Of a stretch of 64,000 nt of DNA, positions 1 through 9,373 are shown in pieces; the first letter of the stretch is position 1; each line of letters begins with the position of its first letter. Origin of the DNA: an uncultured Pelagibacteraceae bacterium. GTDB taxonomy: Bacteria; Pseudomonadota; Alphaproteobacteria; Pelagibacterales; Pelagibacteraceae. The stretch is taken from the NCBI GenBank assembly GCA_902567235.1, contig CACFLX010000006.1:1-64000 (forward strand). Direction: 5' to 3'. The notes below the pieces were generated by a model. It had not been told where the DNA came from, did not search any database, and saw nothing but the letters and a program-made list of their open reading frames with translations. Made by a program: the position numbers and the translations under genes.

Positions 1-362
1 TAAAAAAACTAATTAAATTTCATATTAAAAATAACAAAATTGCCACTTTAACAGCTGTGAAGTATAAAAATCCTAAAGGAGTTTTATTAATTGATTCAAA
101 ATCTAAAATTAAAACAATAAAAGAAAAACCAACTGAATATATTAATGGAGGTTTTTTTGTTCTTTCAAAAAAAATATTTAAATATTTAAAAAATGATAAA
201 ACAATATTTGAAAAAGATTGCTTGCCAAAACTAACAAAAATTAATCAATTACTTGCTTTTAAACATAATGGATTTTGGGCTTGCATGGACACTATTAGAG
301 AGAAAAAAGAGCTCAATAAAATTTGGAAAAGTAAACAAAAAGCTTGGAAACTTTGGTTATAA
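1..362 (+). CDS. rfbF: glucose-1-phosphate cytidylyltransferase, 3' end (partial)
   Basis: The reading frame is open from the window edge (first full codon at base 3), so the 5' part of the gene lies outside. The visible 119 residues match the C-terminal part of nucleotidyltransferases that make CDP-glucose from CTP and glucose-1-phosphate: a TLTAVK strand, then EKPTEYINGGFFVL, a DKTIFEKDCL segment and the terminal GFWACMDTIREKKEL and KAWKLW blocks typical of RfbF. CDP-glucose feeds dideoxysugar synthesis for surface polysaccharide. Its partner genes (CDP-glucose dehydratase etc.) would be upstream and are not visible. The gene ends 6 bp from the convergent nadK stop. The GTG at 57 is internal, not the start. 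Confidence 0.88.
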   Translation, partial: KKLIKFHIKNNKIATLTAVKYKNPKGVLLIDSKSKIKTIKEKPTEYINGGFFVLSKKIFKYLKNDKTIFEKDCLPKLTKINQLLAFKHNGFWACMDTIREKKELNKIWKSKQKAWKLWL

Positions 363-368
363 TTAATA

Positions 369-1139
369 CTAATTTACCTCTCTTCTTAATTGTTCGACCT
401 TTATTTTTTTCTGCAAACTTCTATTTTTATCATAAAGCAAATTAAAACTAATTCTTTTGTTAGTCTTAATTATAATTTTTTTTGCGTTTCTTACTTCCTG
501 ATTGTCTGCAACAGCACTAATTGGTCTTTTTTTTGGATTAAGATTTTTTATCTCAAGCTTAGACTTGTCACTAACAATTTTACCCCTCCATCTTCTTGGT
601 CTAAAAGCGCTTATTGGAGAAATAGAAATCTTTTTTGAATTTAAACTTAATATTGGTCCGTGGACTGATAAATTATAAGCTGTACTGCCTGCTGGTGTTG
701 ATACCAAAACTCCGTCTGAAATAAGTTTTTTTATAATTATTTTTGATCCAGATTTAATAGATAGTGTAGCTGCTTGCCTGCTTTGTCTTAATATTGAAAC
801 TTCATTAATTGCAATAGATTTTCTAAGCACTCCTTGTTTATTTTTCACACTCATTTCTAAAGGAGAAATTGTAATCATTTTTGCCTTATTTAAGTTTTTT
901 ATTGTATGTTTTGGAGAAAATTTGTTCATAAGAAAACCATAGTTTCCAGAATTAATTCCATAAAAAAAATTGGATGAACTTTTGTTTTTCTTTAAAGTTT
1001 TAAGCATAAAACCGTCACCTCCAATTACAATGATTAAGTTAAATTTTATTGATTTAATCTTTTTAATATTTTTTGTTAGATGCGCTTTTATCCTCAAAGA
1101 TTTTTTATTATTATCAGAAATTATTTTAGGCTTAATCAT
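369..1139 (-). CDS. nadK: NAD kinase
   Basis: Phosphorylates NAD to NADP in the cytoplasm. The 256-residue protein has the family GGDG phosphate-binding motif (residues 40-43, in IVIGGDGFML), an NE pair in AINEVSILR, and the C-terminal SDGVLVSTPAGSTAY segment in which the conserved Gly/Ser/Thr cluster binds NAD; length fits bacterial NadK (about 250-300). The start at 1139 gives the usual short N-terminus before the GGDG motif. It lies 5 bp downstream of tRNA-Leu on the same strand and converges with the cytidylyltransferase gene. No unusual features were seen. Confidence 0.93.
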   Translation of the reverse strand: MIKPKIISDNNKKSLRIKAHLTKNIKKIKSIKFNLIIVIGGDGFMLKTLKKNKSSSNFFYGINSGNYGFLMNKFSPKHTIKNLNKAKMITISPLEMSVKNKQGVLRKSIAINEVSILRQSRQAATLSIKSGSKIIIKKLISDGVLVSTPAGSTAYNLSVHGPILSLNSKKISISPISAFRPRRWRGKIVSDKSKLEIKNLNPKKRPISAVADNQEVRNAKKIIIKTNKRISFNLLYDKNRSLQKKIKVEQLRREVN

Positions 1140-1144
1140 TTTTG

Positions 1145-1230
1145 TGGTGCCCTCGGCCAGACTCGAACTGGCACTCCCAAAAGGGCAAGGATTTTAAGTC
1201 CTTTGTGTCTACCAATTTCACCACGAGGGC
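1145..1230 (-). tRNA. tRNA-Leu (anticodon TAA)
   Basis: Read on the minus strand, an 86-nt cloverleaf begins GCCCTCG and closes with CGAGGGC, discriminator A and an encoded CCA (bases 1147-1145). The anticodon stem AAGGA/TCCTT encloses the loop CTTAAAA, giving anticodon TAA. A class II extra arm and the GTTCGAGTC T-loop are present. The tRNA sits immediately upstream of nadK, so the two may be cotranscribed. Confidence 0.95.
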
Positions 1231-1274
1231 ATTTCTAACTTTCATTTTTATTTATTCTATCTTTTATTCTGTGT

Positions 1275-1718
1275 CTACCAATTTATAATATAATTTACAT
1301 TGTAATTTGAAATTTTTCTTTTTAAATAATTCAAATCTAAACTACAATTTTTATAACCTTCTATAATTGTATGCAAATATGCTGAACTAGGTTTTTGTAA
1401 ATAATAAACATTTTGTATATATACTAATGCTTTGTTACCATTTATTGACAAATAATGCTTTGAGTAATAGTTGTAATCTACACCTTCGTAGCCATCTAAT
1501 TCTTTTTCATCAGCTTTAGTAATTTTCCAAATTGCACCTGGTACTTTTGAATTTTTGCTTTTGATAATATTTGCATGTCCATAAACTGAGGTTTGAGTTT
1601 TATGGCTAAAACAAAGTTTATAGTCTTTTAATATGTAAGGTTTAAAATATTTGGCACTGTTACATCTATTTTTCATTTGTAGATGGTTAAGATTGCTTCC
1701 GTATGCAAAATAAAGCAT
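1275..1718 (-). CDS. gamma-glutamylcyclotransferase-like (AIG2/GGCT fold) protein
   Basis: A 147-residue protein of the AIG2/GGCT family, which release 5-oxoproline from gamma-glutamyl amino acids or related amines. The N-terminal YGSNL motif (residues 6-10) forms the substrate loop and LDGYEGV carries the expected catalytic Glu (E78); GAIWKIT is the conserved strand before it. The TAA stop of the upstream cinA gene and this start lie 1 bp apart, so they are probably one transcript. The true substrate cannot be told from sequence; glutathione-related peptides are the family default. Confidence 0.8.
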   Translation of the reverse strand: MLYFAYGSNLNHLQMKNRCNSAKYFKPYILKDYKLCFSHKTQTSVYGHANIIKSKNSKVPGAIWKITKADEKELDGYEGVDYNYYSKHYLSINGNKALVYIQNVYYLQKPSSAYLHTIIEGYKNCSLDLNYLKRKISNYNVNYIINW

Positions 1719-1719
1719 A

Positions 1720-2472
1720 TTATTTTCTATCTACTATCTCTATATTTTTTTCTTTAACAAAATCTAATATTTGAGAAATACAAACATCAATTTTTGCTTG
1801 TTCCTCAGATCTAATTACTATTGAGACTCCCAATTTACCTGCTTGGAAAAATGGATAGCTCCCTATTTCTACATCACTATTGTTATCTTGAACTTTAGTT
1901 AAAGAATTTGCTATCTCACTTTCAACTGTACGGAGATTGATTGTATGACTTAATATTGGCTCTCCTCCTACTATTTCATTTTTTAAACCACCTAACATTG
2001 ATTTTAAAATTGAAGGTACGCCAGGTAAACAAAAAACATTTTCAACATTAAAACCTGGTGCGCCGCTTGTTGGGTTTAATATTAATTTTGCATTTTGAGG
2101 CATCCAAATCATTTTTTGCCTACCCTCATTAAATTCCCCAGGCTTATAATATTTTTCAAGAAGTTTATAACCTTCTTTGTGCATCTCATATTTAAGATTG
2201 AATGCCTTAGATATTGATTCGGCAGTAATATCATCATGGGTAGGACCTATGCCCCCTGTAGTAAAAACATAATCATACTGCTTTCGCAATAAATTTACCG
2301 AATTTACAATTGTTTCCTCAAGATCAGGAATTATTTTAACTTCCTGAACTTTTACTCCAATAGAATTTAGCCATAATGACAATGTACTTGTATTGGTGTC
2401 TTGAGTTCTTCCAGATAAAATTTCATTGCCTATGATTAGTATTGCTGCATTTACTTTTGTTTTTTTAATCAT
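1720..2472 (-). CDS. CinA-type MoCF-biosynthesis-fold protein (N-domain only)
   Basis: A 250-residue molybdopterin-binding-fold protein of the COG1058 group. Motifs: IGNEILSG (about residues 14-21), TTGGIGPTHDD (71-81) and a GAPGF...LPGVPSIL block. Full-length CinA (about 410-420 residues) adds a C-terminal NMN-amidohydrolase domain that is absent here, as in many alphaproteobacteria. Some family members hydrolyse ADP-ribose; the role here is uncertain. The start codon at 2472 lies only 20 bp from the divergent sfsA ATG and cannot be moved much downstream because the first beta strand begins at about residue 9. Confidence 0.85.
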   Translation of the reverse strand: MIKKTKVNAAILIIGNEILSGRTQDTNTSTLSLWLNSIGVKVQEVKIIPDLEETIVNSVNLLRKQYDYVFTTGGIGPTHDDITAESISKAFNLKYEMHKEGYKLLEKYYKPGEFNEGRQKMIWMPQNAKLILNPTSGAPGFNVENVFCLPGVPSILKSMLGGLKNEIVGGEPILSHTINLRTVESEIANSLTKVQDNNSDVEIGSYPFFQAGKLGVSIVIRSEEQAKIDVCISQILDFVKEKNIEIVDRK

Positions 2473-2492
2473 TTCTTATATATATTTTGAAT

Positions 2493-3191
2493 ATGGAATT
2501 TACCAAGTCTTTAATTAAAGGCAAACTTGTAAAAAGATATAAAAGATTTTTTACTGATATTAAAGTAAATAAAGAAATTATAACTGCTCATTGTCCCAAT
2601 ACTGGTTCAATGATGGGTTTATTAGACCAAAATAATGATGCTTGGATTTCAAAAAATGATGATCCAAAAAGAAAATTAAAATACACTTTAGAAATAATTA
2701 AGGTAAAAAAAAATCTTGTAGGTGTTAATACACATTTGGCAAATAAAATTGTTGCTGAAGGTCTTAAAAATAACTCTTTTAAAGAGTTTAATAATTTAAA
2801 AAATATCCAATCTGAAGTATTTTATAACAAAGAAACACGATTTGATTTTCTAGTAAATAAAAATAACAAAAAAATATTTATAGAAGTTAAAAATGTTACT
2901 CTTTTTAGAAACAACAAAATATCTGAGTTCCCCGATGCACCCACATCTAGAGGAACAAAACATATTAAAACATTAATAGATGCCTCAAAAAAAGGCTTTA
3001 AATCTTATGTTTTGTTTTTAGTACAGATTGAAAATATGAAATATTTTAAAATAGCAAAAGATATAGATAAAGACTATTATGAGAATTATTTAATGGCAAA
3101 AAAATCTGGAGTTCAATTTCTTGCCTATAAATGTAAAGTTGATCCTAAAGAAATAAAAATAGATAAAAAAATAAAAATTATTAATGAATAA
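2493..3191 (+). CDS. sfsA: SfsA family DNA-binding/nuclease-fold protein
   Basis: Homologous to sugar fermentation stimulation protein SfsA, a small protein with an N-terminal OB-like domain and a C-terminal nuclease-like domain. The HCPNTGSMMGL motif near residue 33 and the FDFLV...IFIEVKNVTL strand pair with its acidic residues are family hallmarks; EFPDAPTSRGTKHIKTL follows as expected. I start it at the ATG at 2493; an in-frame TTG at 2487 adds two residues and has no better support. It overlaps map by 8 bp and begins the long plus-strand sfsA-map-pur run. Its physiological role is poorly defined even in model species. Confidence 0.88.
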   Translation: MEFTKSLIKGKLVKRYKRFFTDIKVNKEIITAHCPNTGSMMGLLDQNNDAWISKNDDPKRKLKYTLEIIKVKKNLVGVNTHLANKIVAEGLKNNSFKEFNNLKNIQSEVFYNKETRFDFLVNKNNKKIFIEVKNVTLFRNNKISEFPDAPTSRGTKHIKTLIDASKKGFKSYVLFLVQIENMKYFKIAKDIDKDYYENYLMAKKSGVQFLAYKCKVDPKEIKIDKKIKIINE

Positions 3192-3954
3192 TTATAAAGA
3201 AAAATTTGAGAAGATGCGTGCTGCTGGGAATTTGGCTGCTAAAACATTAGATATGTTAACAGGTTATATAAAACCTGGAGTGTCGACTGATGAGCTGGAT
3301 AATCTTGGGTATGAATTTATAAAAGATCATGGAGCGTATTCAGCACCGCAATATTATAGGGGATTTAAAAAGTCTTTATGTACTTCTTTAAATCATGTTG
3401 TTTGTCATGGAATACCATCGGAAAGAGTTTTAAATGAAGGTGATGCTATAAATATTGATGTAACTACAATATTGGACGGCCATTATGGTGACACAAGTAG
3501 AATGTATACTGTCGGTGAAGTTTCAATAAAATCTAAAAATTTAATTGATGCAACTTACGATTCAATGATGAAAGCTATTAATATTTTAAAACCAGGATTG
3601 AATTTGGGCGATATCGGCCATGAAATTCAATCTCATGTCGAAGAAAAAGGTTTTAGTGTTGTAAGAGATTTTTGCGGTCATGGAATAAGTACAATATTTC
3701 ATGAACCTCCAAATATTTTGCACTATGGAAAAAAAAATACTGGAATCAAGGTTTATCCTGGAATGACTTTTACAATAGAACCGATGGTTAACTTTGGAAA
3801 ATATGATGTTAAAGTATTAAATGATGGATGGACAGCTGTTACTAAGGATAAATCACTATCAGCACAATTTGAACATACCGTAGGAATTACTGAAAATGGA
3901 TATGAAATCTTTACAAAATCTGCTAAAGGTTATTCTAAGCCTCCATACAAATAA
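3184..3954 (+). CDS. map: methionine aminopeptidase, type I
   Basis: Removes the initiator Met from nascent proteins. The 256-residue pita-bread-fold protein has all five metal ligands in family spacing: D92 (NIDV), D103 (GDTS), H166 (CGHGIS), E199 (TIEP) and E230 (QFEHT), plus the substrate His H75 in CHGIPSE. No N-terminal extension, so it is a type Ia enzyme. It overlaps the end of sfsA by 8 bp and is followed 3 bp later by purB, so translation is probably coupled along the run. Confidence 0.95.
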   Translation: MNNYKEKFEKMRAAGNLAAKTLDMLTGYIKPGVSTDELDNLGYEFIKDHGAYSAPQYYRGFKKSLCTSLNHVVCHGIPSERVLNEGDAINIDVTTILDGHYGDTSRMYTVGEVSIKSKNLIDATYDSMMKAINILKPGLNLGDIGHEIQSHVEEKGFSVVRDFCGHGISTIFHEPPNILHYGKKNTGIKVYPGMTFTIEPMVNFGKYDVKVLNDGWTAVTKDKSLSAQFEHTVGITENGYEIFTKSAKGYSKPPYK

Positions 3955-3957
3955 TTA

Positions 3958-5250
3958 ATGATTGCTAGATATTCAAGAAAAGAACTCACAACAATTTGGT
4001 CTGAAGAGAACAAATATAAAATTTGGCTTGATGTAGAAATAGCTGCAGCCCAAGCGATGGAAAAATTAGGTCAAATTCCAAAAGGAGTTTCTTCAACTGT
4101 AAGAAAAAAAGCTAAAATAAATGTAAAAAGAATTCATGATATCGAAGTTAAAGTAAAGCATGATGTAATAGCATTTTTAACTTCGGTTACTGAAAAAGCA
4201 GGAATTAAAGCTCGTTATCTTCACCAAGGAATGACTTCATCAGATGTATTGGACACAAGTTTTAATATTCAATTAGCTCAATCAGGAAAAATATTATTAA
4301 AAGATATAGATCTAATTTTAAAAGTTTTAAAAAGACAGGCAAAAAAACATAAGTTTACTCCTTGTGTTGGAAGAAGTCATGGAATCCATGCAGAACCAAT
4401 TACCTTTGGGTTAAAATTGGCTTCGTTTTATGAAGAATTTAAAAGAAATAGAAAAAGATTAGTTGATGCCATAGATGAAGTCTCTAGCTGCGCTATTTCA
4501 GGAGCTGTGGGAACTTATGCAAACATAAGCCCGAATGTAGAAAGACATGTTGCAAAAAAACTTGGTTTAAAAATAGAACCAATATCTACCCAAGTTATAC
4601 CAAGAGATAGACATGCATTTTATTTTTCTGTTTTAGGAATTATTGCTGGATCAGTTGAAAGAGTAGCAACTGAAATTAGACACCTTCAAAGATCTGAAGT
4701 TTATGAACTTCAAGAATATTTTTCAAAAGACCAAAAAGGATCTTCTGCAATGCCTCATAAAAAAAACCCTATTCTAAGTGAAAACTTAACTGGATTATCT
4801 AGAATGGTAAGAAGTTACGTAACACCAGCTTTAGAAAATATAGCACTTTGGCACGAGAGAGACATTTCGCATTCTAGTGTCGAGAGAAATATAGGTCCTG
4901 ATGCAAATATTACTTTAGATTTTGCTTTAAATAGGTTGGCAAATATTTTAGATAAAATGATAATTTATCCAAAAAAAATGATTCAAAATATTAATTTAAC
5001 AAAAGGTTTAATTTTTTCTCAAGAAATAATGTTAGAACTTACAAAAAGTGGATTGAGTAGAGAAAAATCTTATAAGATTGTTCAATCACATTCAAAAAAA
5101 TGTTTCTCAGAAAATAAAAATTTGTTTGATTTGATATCAAAAGATAAATTAATAATGAGTAAAATTAGCAAGCCTAAATTAAATTCAATATTTAATTATT
5201 CTTCTCATTTTAAAAATGTAAATTTAATTTTTAGAAGAGTATTTAAATAA
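3958..5250 (+). CDS. purB: adenylosuccinate lyase
   Basis: Catalyses the two fumarate-releasing steps of purine synthesis (SAICAR to AICAR, adenylosuccinate to AMP). At 430 residues it is the short PurB type. The fumarase/aspartase superfamily signature GSSAMPHKKNP is at residues 261-271; MTSSDVLDT (92-100) and GRSHGIHAEP (138-147) supply the catalytic Ser/His region. The stop overlaps the purC start by one base (TAATG), showing tight operon structure with purC-S-Q-L. Confidence 0.95.
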   Translation: MIARYSRKELTTIWSEENKYKIWLDVEIAAAQAMEKLGQIPKGVSSTVRKKAKINVKRIHDIEVKVKHDVIAFLTSVTEKAGIKARYLHQGMTSSDVLDTSFNIQLAQSGKILLKDIDLILKVLKRQAKKHKFTPCVGRSHGIHAEPITFGLKLASFYEEFKRNRKRLVDAIDEVSSCAISGAVGTYANISPNVERHVAKKLGLKIEPISTQVIPRDRHAFYFSVLGIIAGSVERVATEIRHLQRSEVYELQEYFSKDQKGSSAMPHKKNPILSENLTGLSRMVRSYVTPALENIALWHERDISHSSVERNIGPDANITLDFALNRLANILDKMIIYPKKMIQNINLTKGLIFSQEIMLELTKSGLSREKSYKIVQSHSKKCFSENKNLFDLISKDKLIMSKISKPKLNSIFNYSSHFKNVNLIFRRVFK

Positions 5251-6032
5251 TGAAAAAAGGTAAAAAACTTTACGAAGGTAAAGCAAAGATTATTTTTGCT
5301 ACGAGTGATAAAAATACTGTTATTCAGCACTTTAAGGATGATGCAACCGCATTTAATAATCAAAAAAAAGCAAATATAGATGGAAAAGGAATTCTAAATA
5401 ATAGAATTTCAGAACACTTGTTAAAATCTCTTTCAGACATTGGAATTAAAAATCATCTTATTAAAAGATTAAATATGAGAGAACAACTTGTTGAATTGGT
5501 AAATATAATTCCAATTGAATTTGTAATTAGAAATATTGCAACCGGATCTTTGACAAAAAGACTGGGAATTGAAGAAGGAACAGTTTTAGATTATCCGTTA
5601 ATCGAATACTGTTTAAAGGATGATAAACTTGGGGATCCAATAATTTCTCGTGAACATATTTTAAATTTTAAATGGCTTAATTTAATTGAGTTAGACTTAA
5701 TTAATGAACAGTGTTTAAGAATAAATGATTATCTCCAAGGTTTATTTAGAGGTATTGGAATTAAATTAGTTGATTTTAAAGTAGAGTTCGGAAAAACAAA
5801 ATCAGATGAAACAATAATATTAGCTGATGAAATAAGCCCAGATACATGTAGATTATGGGATCAAGATACTGATAGAAAATTAGATAAAGACAGATTTAGA
5901 AAAGATTTAGGTAATGTAGTTGAAGCCTATCAGGAAGTAGCTAGAAGACTTGGAATTCTTCATGAGCAATCAAATATAAGGCCAATAAAATTCACAAAAC
6001 CAACCGCAGTAAAAATTAAAAAAAATAAATGA
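5250..6032 (+). CDS. purC: SAICAR synthetase
   Basis: Phosphoribosylaminoimidazole-succinocarboxamide synthase: joins CAIR and aspartate using ATP, the step directly before PurB. 260 residues. The N-terminal LYEGKAK ATP loop (about 7-13), FVIRNIATGSL, and the ILADEISPDTCRLWD motif near residue 190 identify the family. It overlaps purS by 4 bp (start at 6029 inside the end of purC). Confidence 0.95.
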   Translation: MKKGKKLYEGKAKIIFATSDKNTVIQHFKDDATAFNNQKKANIDGKGILNNRISEHLLKSLSDIGIKNHLIKRLNMREQLVELVNIIPIEFVIRNIATGSLTKRLGIEEGTVLDYPLIEYCLKDDKLGDPIISREHILNFKWLNLIELDLINEQCLRINDYLQGLFRGIGIKLVDFKVEFGKTKSDETIILADEISPDTCRLWDQDTDRKLDKDRFRKDLGNVVEAYQEVARRLGILHEQSNIRPIKFTKPTAVKIKKNK

Positions 6033-6262
6033 AAGTAAAAGTAATTGTTACTCTAAAAGATGGAGTGCTTGATCCTCAAGGTAAAGCTATACAGCAGACA
6101 TTAAATGGTATGAACTTTTCTGAAGTGAAAGAAGTTAGACAAGGTAAATATTTTGATATTGAAATTAATACTAACGATGAAAAAAAAGCGAAAGCTAAAA
6201 CTGAAGAAATGTGTAAAAAACTTTTAGCAAACATGGTTATTGAAGATTATAAAATTCTGTAA
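6029..6262 (+). CDS. purS: phosphoribosylformylglycinamidine synthase subunit PurS
   Basis: A 77-residue subunit of the three-part FGAM synthase (PurSQL), where it bridges PurQ and PurL for ammonia transfer. The sequence shows the PurS pattern: VIVTLKDGVLDPQGKAIQ at the N-terminus, then VKEVRQGKYFDIEI and the terminal AKTEEMCKKLLAN helix. It sits between purC (4-bp overlap) and purQ (5-bp gap), as in other small-PurL organisms. Confidence 0.93.
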   Translation: MKVKVIVTLKDGVLDPQGKAIQQTLNGMNFSEVKEVRQGKYFDIEINTNDEKKAKAKTEEMCKKLLANMVIEDYKIL

Positions 6263-6267
6263 AATTA

Positions 6268-6951
6268 ATGAAATCATCAGTAATAATTTTTCCTGGATCC
6301 AATTGTGATAGAGATATGGATGTAGCACTAAAAAAATTTGGTTTTAAAAATCAAATGGTTTGGCACGATAATCAAGAAATTCCTAAAAGCGATTTAATAG
6401 TTCTACCTGGAGGTTTTTCATATGGAGATTATTTACGTTGTGGGAGTATTGCCGCTAAGTCAAAAATAATTAAATCAGTTATTGAATTTGCAAATTCAGG
6501 AGGTTTAGTATTAGGAATATGTAATGGATTTCAAATACTAACAGAGACTGGCTTGTTGCCAGGTATTCTTTTACAAAACAAATATCAAAAATTTATATGT
6601 AAAAATGTTCATGTAAAAATAAATGATAAAGAAAATAAGTATTTTAAAAATATTAAAAAGGAAATTCTAGAACTACATATTGCTCATAATGAAGGAAACT
6701 ATTTCTGTTCGGATGATGAAATGAAATCCTTAAATGATAATAATCAAATTGCAGTAACTTATTGTAACGAAAAAGGAAAAGAAGATGAAAAATTCAATCC
6801 AAATGGTGCATTAAAAAATATAGCTGGAATTTTTAGTAAAAAAAAAAATATCCTAGGAATGATGCCTCATCCAGAAAGAATGATTGACAAATATCTTTCA
6901 AGTAATGATGGAAATTTTTTCTTCGAAAACTTATTTGAAAATTTAAAATAA
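6268..6951 (+). CDS. purQ: phosphoribosylformylglycinamidine synthase subunit PurQ (glutaminase)
   Basis: Class I glutamine amidotransferase that supplies ammonia to PurL. The nucleophile is C85 in [10 protein letters not shown], and the catalytic His/Glu are in GMMPHPERM near the C-terminus; the N-terminus FPGSNCDRD and [12 protein letters not shown] are diagnostic of PurQ. 227 residues is the normal length. Its TAA overlaps the purL ATG by one base. Confidence 0.95.
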   Translation: MKSSVIIFPGSNCDRDMDVALKKFGFKNQMVWHDNQEIPKSDLIVLPGGFSYGDYLRCGSIAAKSKIIKSVIEFANSGGLVLGICNGFQILTETGLLPGILLQNKYQKFICKNVHVKINDKENKYFKNIKKEILELHIAHNEGNYFCSDDEMKSLNDNNQIAVTYCNEKGKEDEKFNPNGALKNIAGIFSKKKNILGMMPHPERMIDKYLSSNDGNFFFENLFENLK

Positions 6952-9143
6952 TGAAAGTTAATGAACAAATTGCAATAGATCACGGTTTAAAAAAGGAAGA
7001 ATTTAATAAAATTTGTGATCTATTAAAAAGAACTCCAAATCTAACTGAACTTGGGATTTTTTCTGCAATGTGGAATGAACATTGTTCGTATAAATCATCA
7101 AGAATTCATTTAAAAAAACTAAATACAAAAGGAAAAAAAGTTATTCAAGGACCAGGCGAAAATGCTGGTGTTATTGATATTGAGGATGGTGATGCGGTAG
7201 TTTTTAAAATTGAAAGTCATAATCACCCATCATTTATAGAACCTTACCAAGGAGCAGCTACAGGCGTTGGTGGTATAATGAGAGATGTTTTCACAATGGG
7301 CGCAAGACCTATTGCAAATTTAAATTCAATACATTTTGGCTCACCACAGCACTCTAGGACAAAAAATTTATTAAGAGGAGTTGTAAAAGGTATAGGAGGT
7401 TACGGAAATTGTATGGGCATACCAACTATAGGTGGTCAAACAAGTTTTGATGAATCTTATAACGGAAATATTTTAGTTAATGCAATGACTTTAGGACTGG
7501 TTGATAAAAATAAAATTTTTTATTCAAAAGCCACAGGCATAAATAAACCGGTAGTTTATGTTGGATCAAAAACTGGGCGTGATGGGATTCATGGTGCTAG
7601 CATGGCATCTGCAATTTTTGACGATAAGATAGAAGAAAAAAAGCCAACAGTTCAGGTTGGGGATCCTTTTACAGAAAAATTATTATTAGAAGCATGTTTA
7701 GAATTAATGGCAAAAAAATCAATTATATCTATTCAAGATATGGGTGCTGCTGGATTAACATCTTCAAGCATTGAAATGGCATCAAAAGGTAACCTTGGTA
7801 TTGAGCTAAATTTAAATAAAGTTCCATGCCGTGAGGAAAAAATGACACCTTATGAAATCATGCTATCTGAAAGCCAAGAAAGAATGTTGATAGTTTTAGA
7901 AAATGGTAAAGAAGATGAGGCAAAAAGAATTTTTGATAAATGGAATTTAGATTTTGCAATTATTGGTAAAACAACAGATACAAGAAAAATAGAACTATTT
8001 TTTGATAGTAATAAAGTTGCAGAAATTCCAATTAATATATTAGCAGAAAATGCACCAATCTATGAAAGAAAGTGGAAAAAAACAAAACTTCCACAAAAAA
8101 TAAAATTTAAAAAAGATGATTTTAAAAAATTAAAAATTACTGAAGTTCTTAAAAAAATTTTAAGTTTACCAAATATTTCAAGCAAAGAATGGATTTGGCA
8201 GCAGTACGACCACACTGTAATGGGTGATACTATTCAAAAACCTGGTTCTGACGCTGGCGTTGTAAGAGTTCACGGTACTAACAAAGCTATTGCAACCTCA
8301 GTAGATTCTTCTGCCGTCTATTGTTACGCTCATCCTCTTACGGGTGGAAAACAGGTTGTTTGTGAAAGTTGGAGAAATTTAATTTCATGTGGATCTAAAC
8401 CAATTGCTATTACTAATTGTTTAAATTTCGGTAATCCTGAAAAAGAAAAAAATATGGGCGAGTTTGTTGAATGTGTTGAAGGAATTAATGAAGCAAGTAA
8501 ATTTCTAGATTATCCTGTTGTTTCAGGAAACGTATCTTTTTATAATGAAACAAAAGATAAAGGAATTAAACCTACTCCTGCGATTGGTGGCGTTGGATTA
8601 ATTAAAAATTATAAAAAAATGATCACTATGGAGCTCAAAAAAAATAATAATTTAATCTTAGTTGTCGGAAAAACAGAAGGTCATTTAGATCAAAGTATTT
8701 TTGCAATAAATATTTTAAATGAAAAAAAAGGACCTCCACCAGAAATTAATTTATTTAATGAAAAAAACAATGGTGAAACAATTTTAAAATTAATGGAAGA
8801 AGGTTTAATAAATTCTGCTCATGATGTCTCATTAGGTGGCATAATTACCGCTCTTTCAAAAATGGCAATAAAAGGTAAAAAAGGATTTAAGCTCAACAAT
8901 CTTAGAGTTTTAATTAACAAATTTGATTATTATTTTGGTGAAGATCAAGGAAGATACATAATTGAAATTGAAGCAAAAAATCTTCCAAAAGTAGAAAAAA
9001 TTTTAAAGGATAATTCAGTTCATTATGATGATATTGGATTAGTAACTGAAAATGAGATAATAGTAGATAAAGAGCCAATTCTGCATATTGACGATTTAAT
9101 TAAATTGAATAAAAGTTGGTTAGAAGATTATATGGATAAATAA
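6951..9143 (+). CDS. purL: phosphoribosylformylglycinamidine synthase subunit PurL (small type)
   Basis: ATP-dependent FGAM synthase catalytic subunit. At 730 residues it is the small PurL that needs separate PurS and PurQ, both directly upstream. Motifs: [12 protein letters not shown] near residue 40, [29 protein letters not shown] and MGARPIA in the first AIRS-like half, and [19 protein letters not shown] and HDVSLGGI in the second half. bolA follows with a 1-bp gap. No purF is present in this window. Confidence 0.96.
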   Translation: MKVNEQIAIDHGLKKEEFNKICDLLKRTPNLTELGIFSAMWNEHCSYKSSRIHLKKLNTKGKKVIQGPGENAGVIDIEDGDAVVFKIESHNHPSFIEPYQGAATGVGGIMRDVFTMGARPIANLNSIHFGSPQHSRTKNLLRGVVKGIGGYGNCMGIPTIGGQTSFDESYNGNILVNAMTLGLVDKNKIFYSKATGINKPVVYVGSKTGRDGIHGASMASAIFDDKIEEKKPTVQVGDPFTEKLLLEACLELMAKKSIISIQDMGAAGLTSSSIEMASKGNLGIELNLNKVPCREEKMTPYEIMLSESQERMLIVLENGKEDEAKRIFDKWNLDFAIIGKTTDTRKIELFFDSNKVAEIPINILAENAPIYERKWKKTKLPQKIKFKKDDFKKLKITEVLKKILSLPNISSKEWIWQQYDHTVMGDTIQKPGSDAGVVRVHGTNKAIATSVDSSAVYCYAHPLTGGKQVVCESWRNLISCGSKPIAITNCLNFGNPEKEKNMGEFVECVEGINEASKFLDYPVVSGNVSFYNETKDKGIKPTPAIGGVGLIKNYKKMITMELKKNNNLILVVGKTEGHLDQSIFAINILNEKKGPPPEINLFNEKNNGETILKLMEEGLINSAHDVSLGGIITALSKMAIKGKKGFKLNNLRVLINKFDYYFGEDQGRYIIEIEAKNLPKVEKILKDNSVHYDDIGLVTENEIIVDKEPILHIDDLIKLNKSWLEDYMDK

Positions 9144-9144
9144 A

Positions 9145-9372
9145 ATGGCAATGGATTTAAAAGAAATAGAAAAATTAATCAAAGAAGCAATGCCAGATGC
9201 AAAAATAGAAATTCAAGATTTAGCAGGTGATGGCAACCATTATTCTGCTACAGTTACATCGTCTACGTTTGCAGGAAAAAGTAAAATTGAACAACATAAA
9301 ATGGTATATAATTCATTAAAAGGAAGAATGGGAAATGAATTGCATGCATTAGCAATTAAAACAAAGGAGTAA
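9145..9372 (+). CDS. BolA family protein
   Basis: A 75-residue BolA-like protein. The family acts with monothiol glutaredoxins in handling [2Fe-2S] clusters and iron sensing. The sequence has the short KH-like fold pattern, including DGNHYSATVTS, FAGKSKIEQHKMVY and the LHALAIKT strand. The invariant His in EQHKMVY is present. It is followed after 1 bp by a CGFS glutaredoxin, its usual partner, and preceded by purL after 1 bp; this order is common in alphaproteobacteria. Confidence 0.9.
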   Translation: MAMDLKEIEKLIKEAMPDAKIEIQDLAGDGNHYSATVTSSTFAGKSKIEQHKMVYNSLKGRMGNELHALAIKTKE

Positions 9373-9373
9373 A

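Noticed and set aside
57-362. Independent 101-residue gene starting with GTG at 57
   Set aside because: The frame stays open to the window edge with residues typical of the cytidylyltransferase upstream of the GTG, so it is a truncated longer gene.
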